64,000 nt of DNA from Hymenobacter sp. YC55. Its GTDB lineage: Bacteria > Bacteroidota > Bacteroidia > Cytophagales > Hymenobacteraceae. Where the stretch lies: positions 1,798,001 to 1,862,000 of the forward strand of contig NZ_JARNTX010000001.1 of assembly GCF_029433095.1 (NCBI RefSeq). Direction: 5' to 3'. How positions within the stretch are numbered: position 1 is the first letter of the stretch; the number at the start of each line of letters is the position of its first letter. Positions 18,123 through 27,184 of this stretch are shown piece after piece. The position numbers and the translations under genes are program-made. The notes below the pieces were generated by a model, which did no database searches, was not told the DNA's origin, and saw nothing but the letters and a program-made list of their open reading frames with translations.

Positions 18123-19316
18123 TTATCGGTTGGTGAGCCAGCCTTTGCGGTAGAAGTAGTAAAGCTGGCCAATTACCATTAAAGCCATCAGCGTCAAGAC
18201 GCCAATATAGCCCCAGGGAGCATACAGTTCGGGCATGTTGAGGCGGTTGATGGTGCCGTTGGGGTTCTCGCGGGAGAAGTTCATGCCGTAGAGCCCCGCC
18301 ACAAAGCTGAGCGGAATGAAAATGGAGCTGATGATGGTCAGCACTTTCATTACCTCGTTCATGCGGTTGCTTTGGTTGGACATAAACAAATCCACCAGGC
18401 TGCTCACCGATTCGCGGTAACTCTCGGCCAGCTCCAGGGCTTGGATAGCGTGGTCGTAACAGTCGCGGAAATAGATCTTCATTTCTTCCGATACTACCTC
18501 GTCGGGTTGGCGCAGGATTTCCGCAATTTTCTCCCGCTCGGGGTACACCAATTGGCGAAAACGAACAATATCCTTTTTTACCCGCAAAATCCGGTTGAGC
18601 ACCCGCCGGTCGGGACGGTCTTCGAGGATGCGGTTTTCCAGCTTCTCGATGTAGTCGCCGATGGCCGCCATGGTGGGGTAGTAGTGGTCGAGCACTACAT
18701 CGGTAATGGCGTAGGCGAGGTAGAGCGGCGGCTTGCGCTTGATTTGGCTGAAGCCCGAGCGAATTCGCTGCCGCACCGGGTCCAGGCAGTCATGGTAGTC
18801 GTCCTGAAAGGAGAGGACGTAGTTGGGACCCGTGAAGATGGAAAGCTGGTCGTCGTCGATTTCAAGTAACGTGGTGAATTCGGTCATCCGCGACACCAAG
18901 AACAGGCGGTTGTCGTTGAAGATGTCGACTTTGGCGCGCTGGTGGTCGTTGAGCACATCTTCCATCTGCAACGGGTGCAGTTCGAAATCCGTGATGATGC
19001 GCTCAAGCAAGGCAAGGTCATCGTAGCCCCGCACGTCGATCCAGTGGCGCAGATCGGGTTGAGACCGAAATCGGGCTAGCAGCTCATCATAGTTGGCGTA
19101 CTCGCGTTCCTCGTAGTGCTGCTCGTCGTAGGAAAACAGAAACAGCCGCGGCTTGAGCGAGCCTTCCCGGATAGAGAGCGTGCCTGGCCGCCGCCCCACT
19201 TGCTGCTCGCGCGCTAGCTGGGTGGCCGAGCGGTCGGCAATAGAAGAATACTGCTCGTCGCTGAAGGGAGCAGCAGAGGTAGTTGGTTGGTCGGGAGAGA
19301 GGGTTGGGGAGTCCAT
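18123..19316 (-). CDS. corA: CorA-type magnesium/cobalt transporter
   Basis: This is a 397-residue divalent-metal channel of the inner membrane. The long soluble N-terminal region has the CorA alpha/beta and helical funnel organisation (HPLQMEDVLNDHQRAKVD, then the long stalk helix). Two C-terminal helices are separated by the signature GMNF (GLYGMNFSRENPNG), which forms the ion-selecting loop. The extreme N-terminal 60 residues are Ser/Thr/Pro-rich and variable. It is monocistronic as far as the sequence shows and divergent from the flippase gene. Confidence 0.95.
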   Translation of the reverse strand: MDSPTLSPDQPTTSAAPFSDEQYSSIADRSATQLAREQQVGRRPGTLSIREGSLKPRLFLFSYDEQHYEEREYANYDELLARFRSQPDLRHWIDVRGYDDLALLERIITDFELHPLQMEDVLNDHQRAKVDIFNDNRLFLVSRMTEFTTLLEIDDDQLSIFTGPNYVLSFQDDYHDCLDPVRQRIRSGFSQIKRKPPLYLAYAITDVVLDHYYPTMAAIGDYIEKLENRILEDRPDRRVLNRILRVKKDIVRFRQLVYPEREKIAEILRQPDEVVSEEMKIYFRDCYDHAIQALELAESYRESVSSLVDLFMSNQSNRMNEVMKVLTIISSIFIPLSFVAGLYGMNFSRENPNGTINRLNMPELYAPWGYIGVLTLMALMVIGQLYYFYRKGWLTNR

Positions 19317-19404
19317 AAGGAAAATTAAACCGCATTAATGTACGGTGGAAGCTCGACTAAGGTGTTGCGGTGCTAGTTGGCGGAAGCTACTGCCTTAACT
19401 ATTC

Positions 19405-19412
19405 TACTTTTG
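19405..19412 (+). promoter_or_regulatory. Putative -7 element abutting the flippase start codon
   Basis: TACTTTTG is an exact TAnnTTTG match ending only 6 nt before ATG 19419. If used, transcription would start at or just before the start codon. The nearest TTG upstream is 25 nt away, a little long. Confidence 0.4.
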
Positions 19413-19418
19413 CAGTTG

Positions 19419-20717
19419 ATGCCACCTGCTCCTACGTCTGCTCCTAAAACTGCCGAGGCGCCAAGCAGCGGCCAGTTTGTGCGCAGCTCATTGGGGTCGG
19501 GAGTGGCCTTGGCGGCCCGGGCAGGTGGAGCGCTGCTACTCAACAAACTCCTGGCCGTGTATGGCGGCCCCGGGGGGCTAACGCTGCTGGCGCATTTCCA
19601 GAACCTCCTGACTTTGTTCACCACCCTGCCCAACGACGGTACGCACGTAGGAGCAGTGAAGTATCTGGCCCCGCTGCAAGCAACGGGTGGGCGCTACCGG
19701 GCTTGGCTCGGGGCGACGGTAGCGCTGAATGGCGCCGCGCTACTACTCGGGTTGGTGCTGCTGTGGTGGGTGCCCGGGCCATTGGTGAGCGTGTTTCAAC
19801 CCAGTGTGGGGTGGCTGGTGCTATTCGGCTTCGGAATTGTATTGCTCGTTCTGTATGCCTTGGTGGGAGCTATGCTGCTAGCGGCCGGTCGGTTGCGCGC
19901 CTACATTGCCCTAACTGTACTCTTGAGTGGGCTAGGCCCCGCGGCCGTAGCCACGGTATTGCTGAGCAACAAAGAAACGCCAGCTGTTGCTACGGCCTTG
20001 TTAGCGTACCTCTTGGCGCAAGGGGCTACGCTGCTGCCAGCCGTGTGGCTGGCCCGTCGCCACGGCTTACTGCCATCTTTGCGCGGGCGGCTCAGCAAAG
20101 TAGCGTTGCGAGAACTAAGCAAGTTTTTGCTGATGGCCGTAGGGCTGCTGCTGTTCGGCAAAGCCGTGGATTTTGCGGTGCGCGAAGTACTGGTGCGCCA
20201 GTTTGGGCTGGCGGAAACCGACCTGTGGCAGGCCGTAGTCAAGCTCAGCGACAACTATACTATGGTGCTGGCTGCCGTGATGAGCAGCGTGTACTACCCG
20301 CGCTTGGCTGCTCTGGCAACCCAACCCGCCGCCCAAAAGCAATGGGTCCGCACCGTGCTGCGCCTGCTGGTGCCCGTGCTGGCCGTCGGGTTGGTGCTGC
20401 TCTACGGGCTGCGCAACTGGTTGCTGCCGCTGCTATTTGAGGCCCGTTTTGCGCCGGCCGCCGACCTGCTGGCGCCCCAGTTGCTGGCCGATTGGTTTCG
20501 GTTTATAGCTTGGCCGCTCATCATGGTATTTACGGCTCAGGCGCGGGTGGGACGCTACGTGGCGGTGCAGGCGGGTTCGGCGGCGGTGTACGCGGTGGCG
20601 CTGGCGATATTAGTGCCTGGCTTCGGGCTCTACGGCGCTCTTTTGGCCGGAGTAGGGCGCCAAGGGCTGCTTCTGTTGTGGTGCGCGTGGTACTTTCGGG
20701 AATACTGGCGGCGTTGA
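19419..20717 (+). CDS. Polysaccharide/O-antigen flippase, Wzx-like
   Basis: The 432-residue protein has about a dozen hydrophobic helices and the MATE/Wzx-type organisation of O-antigen translocases, which move lipid-linked glycan units across the inner membrane. The first helix region contains GGALLLNKLLAVYGGPGGLTLLAHFQN. It is followed by TLPNDGTHVGAVKYLA, similar to the loop of WzxE-type proteins. The start is ATG 19419; the frame is open slightly further upstream, but that stretch contains a promoter element. Together with the GT2 and membrane glycosyltransferases downstream it suggests a surface-glycan neighbourhood. Confidence 0.82.
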   Translation: MPPAPTSAPKTAEAPSSGQFVRSSLGSGVALAARAGGALLLNKLLAVYGGPGGLTLLAHFQNLLTLFTTLPNDGTHVGAVKYLAPLQATGGRYRAWLGATVALNGAALLLGLVLLWWVPGPLVSVFQPSVGWLVLFGFGIVLLVLYALVGAMLLAAGRLRAYIALTVLLSGLGPAAVATVLLSNKETPAVATALLAYLLAQGATLLPAVWLARRHGLLPSLRGRLSKVALRELSKFLLMAVGLLLFGKAVDFAVREVLVRQFGLAETDLWQAVVKLSDNYTMVLAAVMSSVYYPRLAALATQPAAQKQWVRTVLRLLVPVLAVGLVLLYGLRNWLLPLLFEARFAPAADLLAPQLLADWFRFIAWPLIMVFTAQARVGRYVAVQAGSAAVYAVALAILVPGFGLYGALLAGVGRQGLLLLWCAWYFREYWRR

Positions 20718-20804
20718 AATTCTTGTAATTTCCCGCCGCGCACGGTTCGGTAAACTGCAGTAAGAGCTGCGCTTACCGCTTTTTCTTGTCAAGCACAGTT
20801 CTCT

Positions 20805-23228
20805 ATGGTGATGCGTCAGATGAAAATGTTGCTCTTGCTTGGGGGGCTGATTATAGGCACGTTGTCGGGGAGCCAGGCTCAGCAGAATCTGAAGCTATGG
20901 TATAAAGAACCCGCCAGCACCTGGACCGAGGCACTGCCCGTGGGCAATGGCCGGCTGGGAGCCATGGTATTCGGGCGACCCGGCGAGGAACTGATTCAAC
21001 TCAACGAAAGCAGCCTCTGGTCGGGTGGACCAGCCAACCTGAATCCGAACCCGACGGCCGCCAGCTACCTGCCCCAGATTCGGGAGGCATTGTTCAATGA
21101 AGACTACAAGAAGGCCGAAGACCTCTGCCGCAAGATGCAGGGCTTGTACACGGAAGCCTATATGCCACTTGGCGACCTACTTATCAAGCAGGACTTCACC
21201 GGTACGCCCACCAACTACTACCGCGACCTAAACATTTCCGAGGCCACGGCCAGCACTCAGTTCACGGTTGGCGACACCCGCTACAGCCGGGAAATTCTGT
21301 CGTCGGCGCCCGACCAAGTAATTGTCGTTCAATTCAAGAGCAGCAAAAAAGGCGGCCTGACGTTCGATGCTACCACCAAAAGCCAGCTTCAATACACGGT
21401 AGCACCCAGCGGCTCCGACGAACTAGTGATGCGTGGCAAAGCGCCTTCTCACGCTGACCCCAACTACGTGCGCTACAATGCCGAGCCCGTGGTATATGAG
21501 GCGGCGGGTTCTTGCCGGGGCATGCGCTTCGAACTGCGCCTCAAGGCCCGCAACACCGACGGCCGCGTAACCACCGATGCCACCGGCCTACACGTGCGCA
21601 ACGCCACCGAAGTGGTACTCTACCTTTCCGCAGCCACCAGCTTCAACGGCTTCGACAAATGCCCCGACCAGGACGGCAAAGACGAAAGCAAGCTGGCCAC
21701 CGCCGATATGACCAAGGCCTTCCCGAAAAGCTTCGCGGCTATACGCCGGAGCCACGTGCAAGACTATCAGCGCTACTTCAACCGGGTTACGCTCACGCTA
21801 AACAACAGCCCGGAGCCTAAGCTGTCCACGCTGGAGCGCCTGAAGCTGTACGCCGACGGAGGGACTGATCCGGCGCTGGAGGCCTTATACTTTCAGTTTG
21901 GGCGCTACCTACTCATATCCAGTTCCAGGCCGGGTGGTCGGCCCGCCAACCTGCAAGGCATCTGGAACAACAGCGTCCGGCCGCCGTGGAGCAGCAACTA
22001 CACCACCAACATCAACGCCCAGATGAACTACTGGCCGTCGGAAGTCACCAACCTGTCGGAAATGCAGGAGCCGTTTCTGGAACTGATTGGTGCTACCGCC
22101 GTAACCGGCCGCGAAACAGCCAAGAACTTCTATAACGCCAAGGGCTGGGCCGTGCACCACAACTCCGACATTTGGGCTACTTCCAATCCGGTTGGCGACC
22201 TGGGCAAAGGCGCACCTACCTGGGCCAACTGGAATATGGGTAGTGCCTGGCTGAGTCAGCATTTGTGGGAGCATTACCGCTTCACCAACAACACCGAATA
22301 CTTGCGCAGCATGGCGTACCCGCTCATGAAGGAAGCTGCCGTATTCTGCTTGGACTACCTCGTGCCCGACAAAAATGGCCTTTTGGTAACCGCGCCGTCG
22401 TCGTCGCCGGAAAACGTGTTTATTACCGAGAAAGGGACGAAGGGCAGTATATCCATGGCTTCTACTATGGATATGTCCATCATCCGGGACTTGTTTACGA
22501 ACGTGATAGAAGCCTCGGAAAAACTCGGGGTAGACGACGATTTTCGAAAGACACTGACCGAGAAAAAGGCCCAGCTCTTTCCGCTGCACGTGGGGAAGAA
22601 AGGCAACTTGCAGGAGTGGTATAAGGATTGGGAAGATGCCGAGCCGCAGCACCGGCACGTATCGCACTTGTTTGGGCTGCACCCGGGCCGGGAGATTTCG
22701 CCGCTCACCACGCCAAGTCTAGCCGCGGCGGCCCGGCGCACCCTCGAAATCCGGGGCGACGAAGGCACGGGCTGGAGCATCGCCTGGAAAATCAACTTTT
22801 GGGCCCGCCTCCACGACGGCAACCACGCCTACAAACTGGTGCGCAACCTGTTGCACCTTACCGGCCTGGAAAACACCCAGTATAGCAAAGGCGGCGGAAC
22901 GTATGCTAACCTGTTTTGTGCCCATCCGCCCTTCCAAATCGACGGTAACTTTGGAGGCATTGCCGGCATCAGTGAGATGTTGCTGCAAAGCCACGACGGC
23001 GCCCTTCACCTGCTACCCGCCCTGCCCGATGCTTGGAAGGAAGGCAGCGTAAAAGGCCTGCGAGCGCGCGGCGGTTTCGAGGTAGACTTGGCGTGGCAAA
23101 ACGGTAAACTCGTACACAGCACCATTCGCAGCATCAAAGGCACTACCACCAAAGTGCGCTACGGCGAAAAGGTAATCAACCTGACCTTGAAACCCGGCCA
23201 AAGTAGGAAGCTAGGGGCCAATCTGTAA
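20805..23228 (+). CDS. GH95 alpha-L-fucosidase, secreted
   Basis: This is an 807-residue glycoside hydrolase of family 95, which removes terminal alpha-1,2-linked L-fucose (some members act on L-galactose) by inversion. A signal peptide (residues 1-25, ending GSQAQ) is followed by the N-terminal beta domain beginning [20 protein letters not shown]. The catalytic (alpha/alpha)6 domain shows [12 protein letters not shown] near residue 402 (the two Asn that support the base), SSSPENVF near 535 (general acid Glu) and [10 protein letters not shown] near 711 (Asp). All key residues of the family appear present. Length is normal. Its place among glycan-assembly genes rather than beside a SusC/D pair is noteworthy. 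Confidence 0.95.
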   Translation: MVMRQMKMLLLLGGLIIGTLSGSQAQQNLKLWYKEPASTWTEALPVGNGRLGAMVFGRPGEELIQLNESSLWSGGPANLNPNPTAASYLPQIREALFNEDYKKAEDLCRKMQGLYTEAYMPLGDLLIKQDFTGTPTNYYRDLNISEATASTQFTVGDTRYSREILSSAPDQVIVVQFKSSKKGGLTFDATTKSQLQYTVAPSGSDELVMRGKAPSHADPNYVRYNAEPVVYEAAGSCRGMRFELRLKARNTDGRVTTDATGLHVRNATEVVLYLSAATSFNGFDKCPDQDGKDESKLATADMTKAFPKSFAAIRRSHVQDYQRYFNRVTLTLNNSPEPKLSTLERLKLYADGGTDPALEALYFQFGRYLLISSSRPGGRPANLQGIWNNSVRPPWSSNYTTNINAQMNYWPSEVTNLSEMQEPFLELIGATAVTGRETAKNFYNAKGWAVHHNSDIWATSNPVGDLGKGAPTWANWNMGSAWLSQHLWEHYRFTNNTEYLRSMAYPLMKEAAVFCLDYLVPDKNGLLVTAPSSSPENVFITEKGTKGSISMASTMDMSIIRDLFTNVIEASEKLGVDDDFRKTLTEKKAQLFPLHVGKKGNLQEWYKDWEDAEPQHRHVSHLFGLHPGREISPLTTPSLAAAARRTLEIRGDEGTGWSIAWKINFWARLHDGNHAYKLVRNLLHLTGLENTQYSKGGGTYANLFCAHPPFQIDGNFGGIAGISEMLLQSHDGALHLLPALPDAWKEGSVKGLRARGGFEVDLAWQNGKLVHSTIRSIKGTTTKVRYGEKVINLTLKPGQSRKLGANL

Positions 23229-23281
23229 AATGCTCGTAATACCACGAGGCCGCCCGAACGTATTGCTTATTCATCAATTCA

Positions 23282-24202
23282 GTGCCTGACTCCGCCGACC
23301 TGCCCATCGTCAGTATTGTGGCGCTGTGCTACAATCACGCCCGCTTTCTGCCGGCCGCGCTGGATTCCATTTTGGCGCAGTCGTACCCGAGGCTGGAAGT
23401 AATTCTGGTGGACAACGCCAGCACCGATGGCAGCTTAGCCATCATGCAGCAATACGCGCAGGCCAATCCAGAGTGGCGACTCTTGGCCCAGCCGCGCAAC
23501 TTGGGCTTGTGCGCCGCTTTCAACCAAGCGTACCGTTTGTCGCGGGGTGAGTTTCTGCTTGATTTCGCCACCGATGATGTGCTGTTGCCCCAGCGCATAG
23601 CCCAGCAAGTAGCGGCCTTTCAGCAGCTGCCGCCGTACTACGGGATGGTGTACTCCGATGCCGAACTGATTAACGAAGCCTCGCAACACGTGCGCTTCCA
23701 CTTTCGCCGCACTCCGCAGGGGCTGCACCCGCGGCCGGCATCGGGCTATGTTTTTGCCGAGGTGCTGCGCCGCTATTTCATCAGCACGCCCACCATGATG
23801 ATGCGCCGCGCCACTCTTGACGAGCTAGGCGGCTACGACGAAACGCTCTATTATGAGGACTTCGACTTCTGGGTGCGGGCTGCCCGCAACTGGGCTTTTT
23901 ACTTTCTGGACGAAGTAACCACGCAGAAACGGGTGCACCCGCAGGCCATGTCGCGCCGCGCCTACCGCCCCCACGACCCGCATTTAGCCTCCACCATTCA
24001 AACCTGCCGCAAAGCCCTACGCCTGTGCCAAACGCCCGACGAGTGGGACGCCCTGGCCGTGCGTTTGCGTTGGGAAATGCGCCAAGCTATCCGCTGGGGC
24101 AGCAATACCGACGCCGCCACTCTTTACGAACTGCTCCTGCAAACCGGCAAACAGCAGCCGCTGGATTGGCTGCTGGGCCACTGGAGCCATCTGTGGAAGT
24201 AA
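23282..24202 (+). CDS. Family 2 glycosyltransferase
   Basis: This is a 306-residue soluble GT2 enzyme: VSIVALCYNHARFLPAALDSI at the start, VILVDNASTDGS for nucleotide binding, and DFATDDVLLP as the acidic metal-binding motif. TPTMMMRRATLDELGGYDE and YEDFDFWVRAA form the acceptor and catalytic-base region. No ATG is available at the N-terminus; GTG 23282 gives the correct family start, 53 nt after the fucosidase stop. It may be co-transcribed with that gene. The sugar donor is unknown. Confidence 0.87.
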   Translation: MPDSADLPIVSIVALCYNHARFLPAALDSILAQSYPRLEVILVDNASTDGSLAIMQQYAQANPEWRLLAQPRNLGLCAAFNQAYRLSRGEFLLDFATDDVLLPQRIAQQVAAFQQLPPYYGMVYSDAELINEASQHVRFHFRRTPQGLHPRPASGYVFAEVLRRYFISTPTMMMRRATLDELGGYDETLYYEDFDFWVRAARNWAFYFLDEVTTQKRVHPQAMSRRAYRPHDPHLASTIQTCRKALRLCQTPDEWDALAVRLRWEMRQAIRWGSNTDAATLYELLLQTGKQQPLDWLLGHWSHLWK

Positions 24203-24221
24203 GTATGGAATAGGAGCTTGC

Positions 24222-24300
24222 CTGTCATTCCGACGCAGGAGGAATCTGAGTTACCGATTCACAAGAGTTTCCTCAGATTCCTCCTGCGTCGGAATGACAG
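24222..24300. repeat. 29-bp perfect palindromic repeat (dispersed-repeat type)
   Basis: The arms 24222-24250 and 24272-24300 are perfect complements of 29 nt around a 21-nt loop. The arm reads CTGTCATTCCGACGCAGGAG followed by GAATCTGAG. I recall near-identical sequence as a common intergenic repeat in Hymenobacter genomes; that is memory, not a search. It may also end transcription of the GT2 gene. Confidence 0.85.
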
Positions 24301-24446
24301 AAGCGAAGCGTGTTTAGTTACTCTATTAACTGCCTTATCAGCTTCACCTATTAAAGGAAATTCGTATTGACTAGGAAAGGGAACTGCAGCCTGCATCAAG
24401 CCGTCCTAGTATCTTGCAAGCCTTAAATTGCTTTAAGCGCACCTCT

Positions 24447-25256
24447 ATGAAAGTTAGCGTCAATCAGCATCTTGTTACGTATCAGATAGAAGGGGAAAGC
24501 AATCCGGGTGAAGATCGGGTGTTGCTGGCCAGCAGCATCGACCTGACAGCCGGTACTGCGTGGGCCGCCAAAGGCTACATTGTTGCTCCTTTTCTGGCTC
24601 CAGCCGAGCAGCAGCAATTGCAAGAAGGCTTAGCCGAACTGGTACGGGAGGCGCTGCGAAGCGCTGGTATGCCGGTTGCCGCCGATTTTCCAGTCAGCGA
24701 GTATCACCTCATAGTAGGCGACGACCAGGCACGGCACTTGGCCGTAGTAAATACCACCAAAGAATACACGCTCGACCATTTGCCGGTGCCGGCTGCTTTG
24801 CTGGAAGCCAGGGTAGGAGAGCTGTGCGGCCGTCCCGTACAGGCGCACAATCCCTTCGACGATGCCCGCATCTTCCACCTGCGCATCGTGCGTCCCGGCC
24901 GCTCCGACAACAATCCTCTGCACCGCGACGTGTGGCTGCCCGACTACGACAACTGCGTTAATATCTACGTGCCCGTAGCCGGTAGCACCGCCGATTCTTC
25001 GCTAAGCCTGATTCCCGGCAGTCATTGGTGGCCCGAAAACCAGACCGAGCGTACCCAACAGGGGGCCGTTTATAATGGTATCACCTACACGGTGCCGGGG
25101 GTGAAGGGGGCGCCAGCACCTCTAGAGCTTATCCGCCCCAACCCAGGCCCCGAAGAAGTGCTACTTTTCTCACCCTACTTGCTCCACGGCGGGGCTGTCA
25201 ACCTTAACGCCGATGCCACGCGTATTTCGCTGGAAATGCGGTTTTGGCAAGCCTAA
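24447..25256 (+). CDS. Phytanoyl-CoA dioxygenase-like Fe(II)/2-oxoglutarate oxygenase
   Basis: The 269-residue protein belongs to the PhyH-like non-haem iron oxygenases. NPLHRDVWLPD supplies the HxD iron ligands, LLHGGAVN the distal His, and RISLEMRFW the Arg that binds the 2-oxoglutarate carboxylate. SLIPGSHWWP is the conserved strand before the distal His. These enzymes hydroxylate small molecules or nucleotide-linked sugars; the substrate here is unknown, although neighbours handle glycans. The start is ATG 24447; the frame extends eleven codons upstream without support. Confidence 0.82.
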   Translation: MKVSVNQHLVTYQIEGESNPGEDRVLLASSIDLTAGTAWAAKGYIVAPFLAPAEQQQLQEGLAELVREALRSAGMPVAADFPVSEYHLIVGDDQARHLAVVNTTKEYTLDHLPVPAALLEARVGELCGRPVQAHNPFDDARIFHLRIVRPGRSDNNPLHRDVWLPDYDNCVNIYVPVAGSTADSSLSLIPGSHWWPENQTERTQQGAVYNGITYTVPGVKGAPAPLELIRPNPGPEEVLLFSPYLLHGGAVNLNADATRISLEMRFWQA

Positions 25257-25330
25257 CCTATTTCAAGAAGCCAACTAAGTTGGTCTGCCGCTGATACGAG
25301 TAGCATCCGCATGCTGCCATCTAGAAAGCA

Positions 25331-27001
25331 TTACCTGACTACCTCATACAGCTCTACCTTGCCTTCCTGTGCCACTAGTTTGTGCTGGGGAAACCACATC
25401 GTTACCGAGTCGGGGGAGTAGCGGATGAGCTTGCGGGTAAGCTCTTCGTTAGTGAGGGTGCTGCGGTTGAGTAGCAACCAGGTTTTCTCGCCTGGAAGTA
25501 GCCGCACCGAGTCGCGGGACAGGTAGCTGCGGAACCGCAAGCCCGGTGGAACTCGGAAGCTGTAGTAGAAGTCGTGGGTGCGCAGTAGAAATTCGTCTAC
25601 GAATACTACGCCTTTATGTGGAGCCTGCAAATGCGCCTGTAGTATTCTGTTTTGGGCGAAATGCGAGGAGACCGTGGGCTTGCGCATGAAGTGCACCGGC
25701 CGTATCAGGAGCGCCACAGCTAACCCGAGGAGAAGCAAGCCCGCAAGGCCCGTCGTGCCCGGCCGATACCGTAGGGGCAGCTGTTGCCGCAAGAGCGACG
25801 AGCCCAGAAAAAGCACACCAAGCAAACCGTAGGGGATGGATACCGCGCTGCGCAACCACCCTGCGAACAGCAACAGGACGCCGCCCATAAGCCAACCCCC
25901 GCGTCCTGTTTGCCAGAAAGCGCGGAGTCCAAAGCCCGCCGCTATGGCCAAAGGGGGCAGCAGCGGTGTCATCATGCGTGGCTGCAAGGAAATGGGGTTG
26001 TACTCGCGCAACGACGTGCTTCCCCACCAATAGAATCCTAGCGTAGTTGCCGCTAGCGCCACCCAAAATAAAGCGTCGGTAGTAGAGTCAGCAGGGGAGG
26101 CAGTAGCAGCGCGTTTCCATCGAGTTGATAAGGCAGCTGCCGCAGCTAACACCAGCATTATTCCTACGCCAGTACCCACAAAAAAACGCAGTGGTTCCCA
26201 CGTCACGCGGCCGAGCAAAGCGCCCCGGTGGCCTTGCACGTAGTTACCGTCGCTCATATATGCGTTGGTTTGCTCGATGACGTGGTAGCGGTAGAGCGGG
26301 TCGTTGGTCAGATATTGATAGTACAGCAGGTAGGCCCCGAGCAGCACCCCGCCCGTAACCAATGCCGCCACCCAAAACCGGCCGTAGCGCCGCCGATACG
26401 CATCCAACCCCAGTAGTCCGACATAGAAAGGCACGTAGAACGCAATGGTTTCCTTGCATAGCAACGCGGCAAAACTCAGTACCGCAAACCCCGCGCCCCA
26501 GGCCCCGGGCCGCACCTGCTGAGGCCGCCGCCCCGTAAGCAGCGCAGCCGCGCCAGCCAAGCACCAGAACATCAGTATGTTGTCGGGATAGAGGTAGGTG
26601 CTGAGGTTGAGCGTGAAATAATGCAGCCCTAATAACACCATAACTCCCGCGGCTACTACCGGTTCGCGCCGTCGGTATAGCGCCCAGATAAGAATAGAAC
26701 AGCCCAACGTGCAGAGCAGCGGCCAAAGAGTGGTGCTGATAATGTCGACCCCTAGCAGCTGGTAGAATCCCGCTACCGGCCCAAAAATGAGTAGCCGTTC
26801 TTGTAACGGGTCGTGGAATACGTGCTGCGGGTCGGGGAGGGGACGGTAGGAACCCGTTGTCAGCGCGTGGGCGTAGCGCGCGTACAGCAGGTCGTCGAGG
26901 TCATACAGCCCCTCGTGGGTTAGGGCAAAAAAAGCTACCGTAAAGACGAGCACCAAGCCCAGTGCCAGATGAGGCAAACGAAAAAGCCAACGTTGATTCA
27001 C
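25331..27001 (-). CDS. Multi-pass membrane glycosyltransferase, GT39/PMT-like (GT-C fold)
   Basis: This is a 556-residue inner-membrane protein with around ten helices in the first 450 residues and a soluble C-terminal part. After the first helix, HEGLYDLDDLLYARYAHAL carries the acidic pair expected at the first external loop of ArnT/PMT-type GT-C enzymes, which move sugars from polyprenyl carriers. The start codon is GTG at 27001. It is divergent from another large membrane protein with a similar acidic motif. Substrate and acceptor are unknown. Confidence 0.72.
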   Translation of the reverse strand: MNQRWLFRLPHLALGLVLVFTVAFFALTHEGLYDLDDLLYARYAHALTTGSYRPLPDPQHVFHDPLQERLLIFGPVAGFYQLLGVDIISTTLWPLLCTLGCSILIWALYRRREPVVAAGVMVLLGLHYFTLNLSTYLYPDNILMFWCLAGAAALLTGRRPQQVRPGAWGAGFAVLSFAALLCKETIAFYVPFYVGLLGLDAYRRRYGRFWVAALVTGGVLLGAYLLYYQYLTNDPLYRYHVIEQTNAYMSDGNYVQGHRGALLGRVTWEPLRFFVGTGVGIMLVLAAAAALSTRWKRAATASPADSTTDALFWVALAATTLGFYWWGSTSLREYNPISLQPRMMTPLLPPLAIAAGFGLRAFWQTGRGGWLMGGVLLLFAGWLRSAVSIPYGLLGVLFLGSSLLRQQLPLRYRPGTTGLAGLLLLGLAVALLIRPVHFMRKPTVSSHFAQNRILQAHLQAPHKGVVFVDEFLLRTHDFYYSFRVPPGLRFRSYLSRDSVRLLPGEKTWLLLNRSTLTNEELTRKLIRYSPDSVTMWFPQHKLVAQEGKVELYEVVR

Positions 27002-27123
27002 GCCGGCAAAGGTGGTGAAATCAACTGAGGTGCTGATAGGTAATGAACGGCCGGGAACGAGAGGAACAACTAAGTTTCAGGCGCACTAAATCTGCTTACC
27101 TGCTTTTGGCCGGCTTGTTTACT

Positions 27124-27131
27124 TAGCTTTG
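27124..27131 (+). promoter_or_regulatory. Putative -7 element for the 544-residue membrane protein gene
   Basis: TAGCTTTG fits TAnnTTTG exactly. It lies 53 nt before the likely TTG start. The upstream TTTTG (27104-27108) is a little closer than usual. Confidence 0.4.
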
Positions 27132-27184
27132 GCTGTCAGAGCGAAACCTGCTACTTCCTTCCTAACCAACTGCCTCCTTTTTAC

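Noticed and set aside
21909..22682. Long minus-strand open frame (257 codons) inside the GH95 gene
   Set aside because: It lies wholly opposite a gene with full family motifs, its product has no recognisable domain, and long antisense frames are expected in G+C-rich coding DNA.
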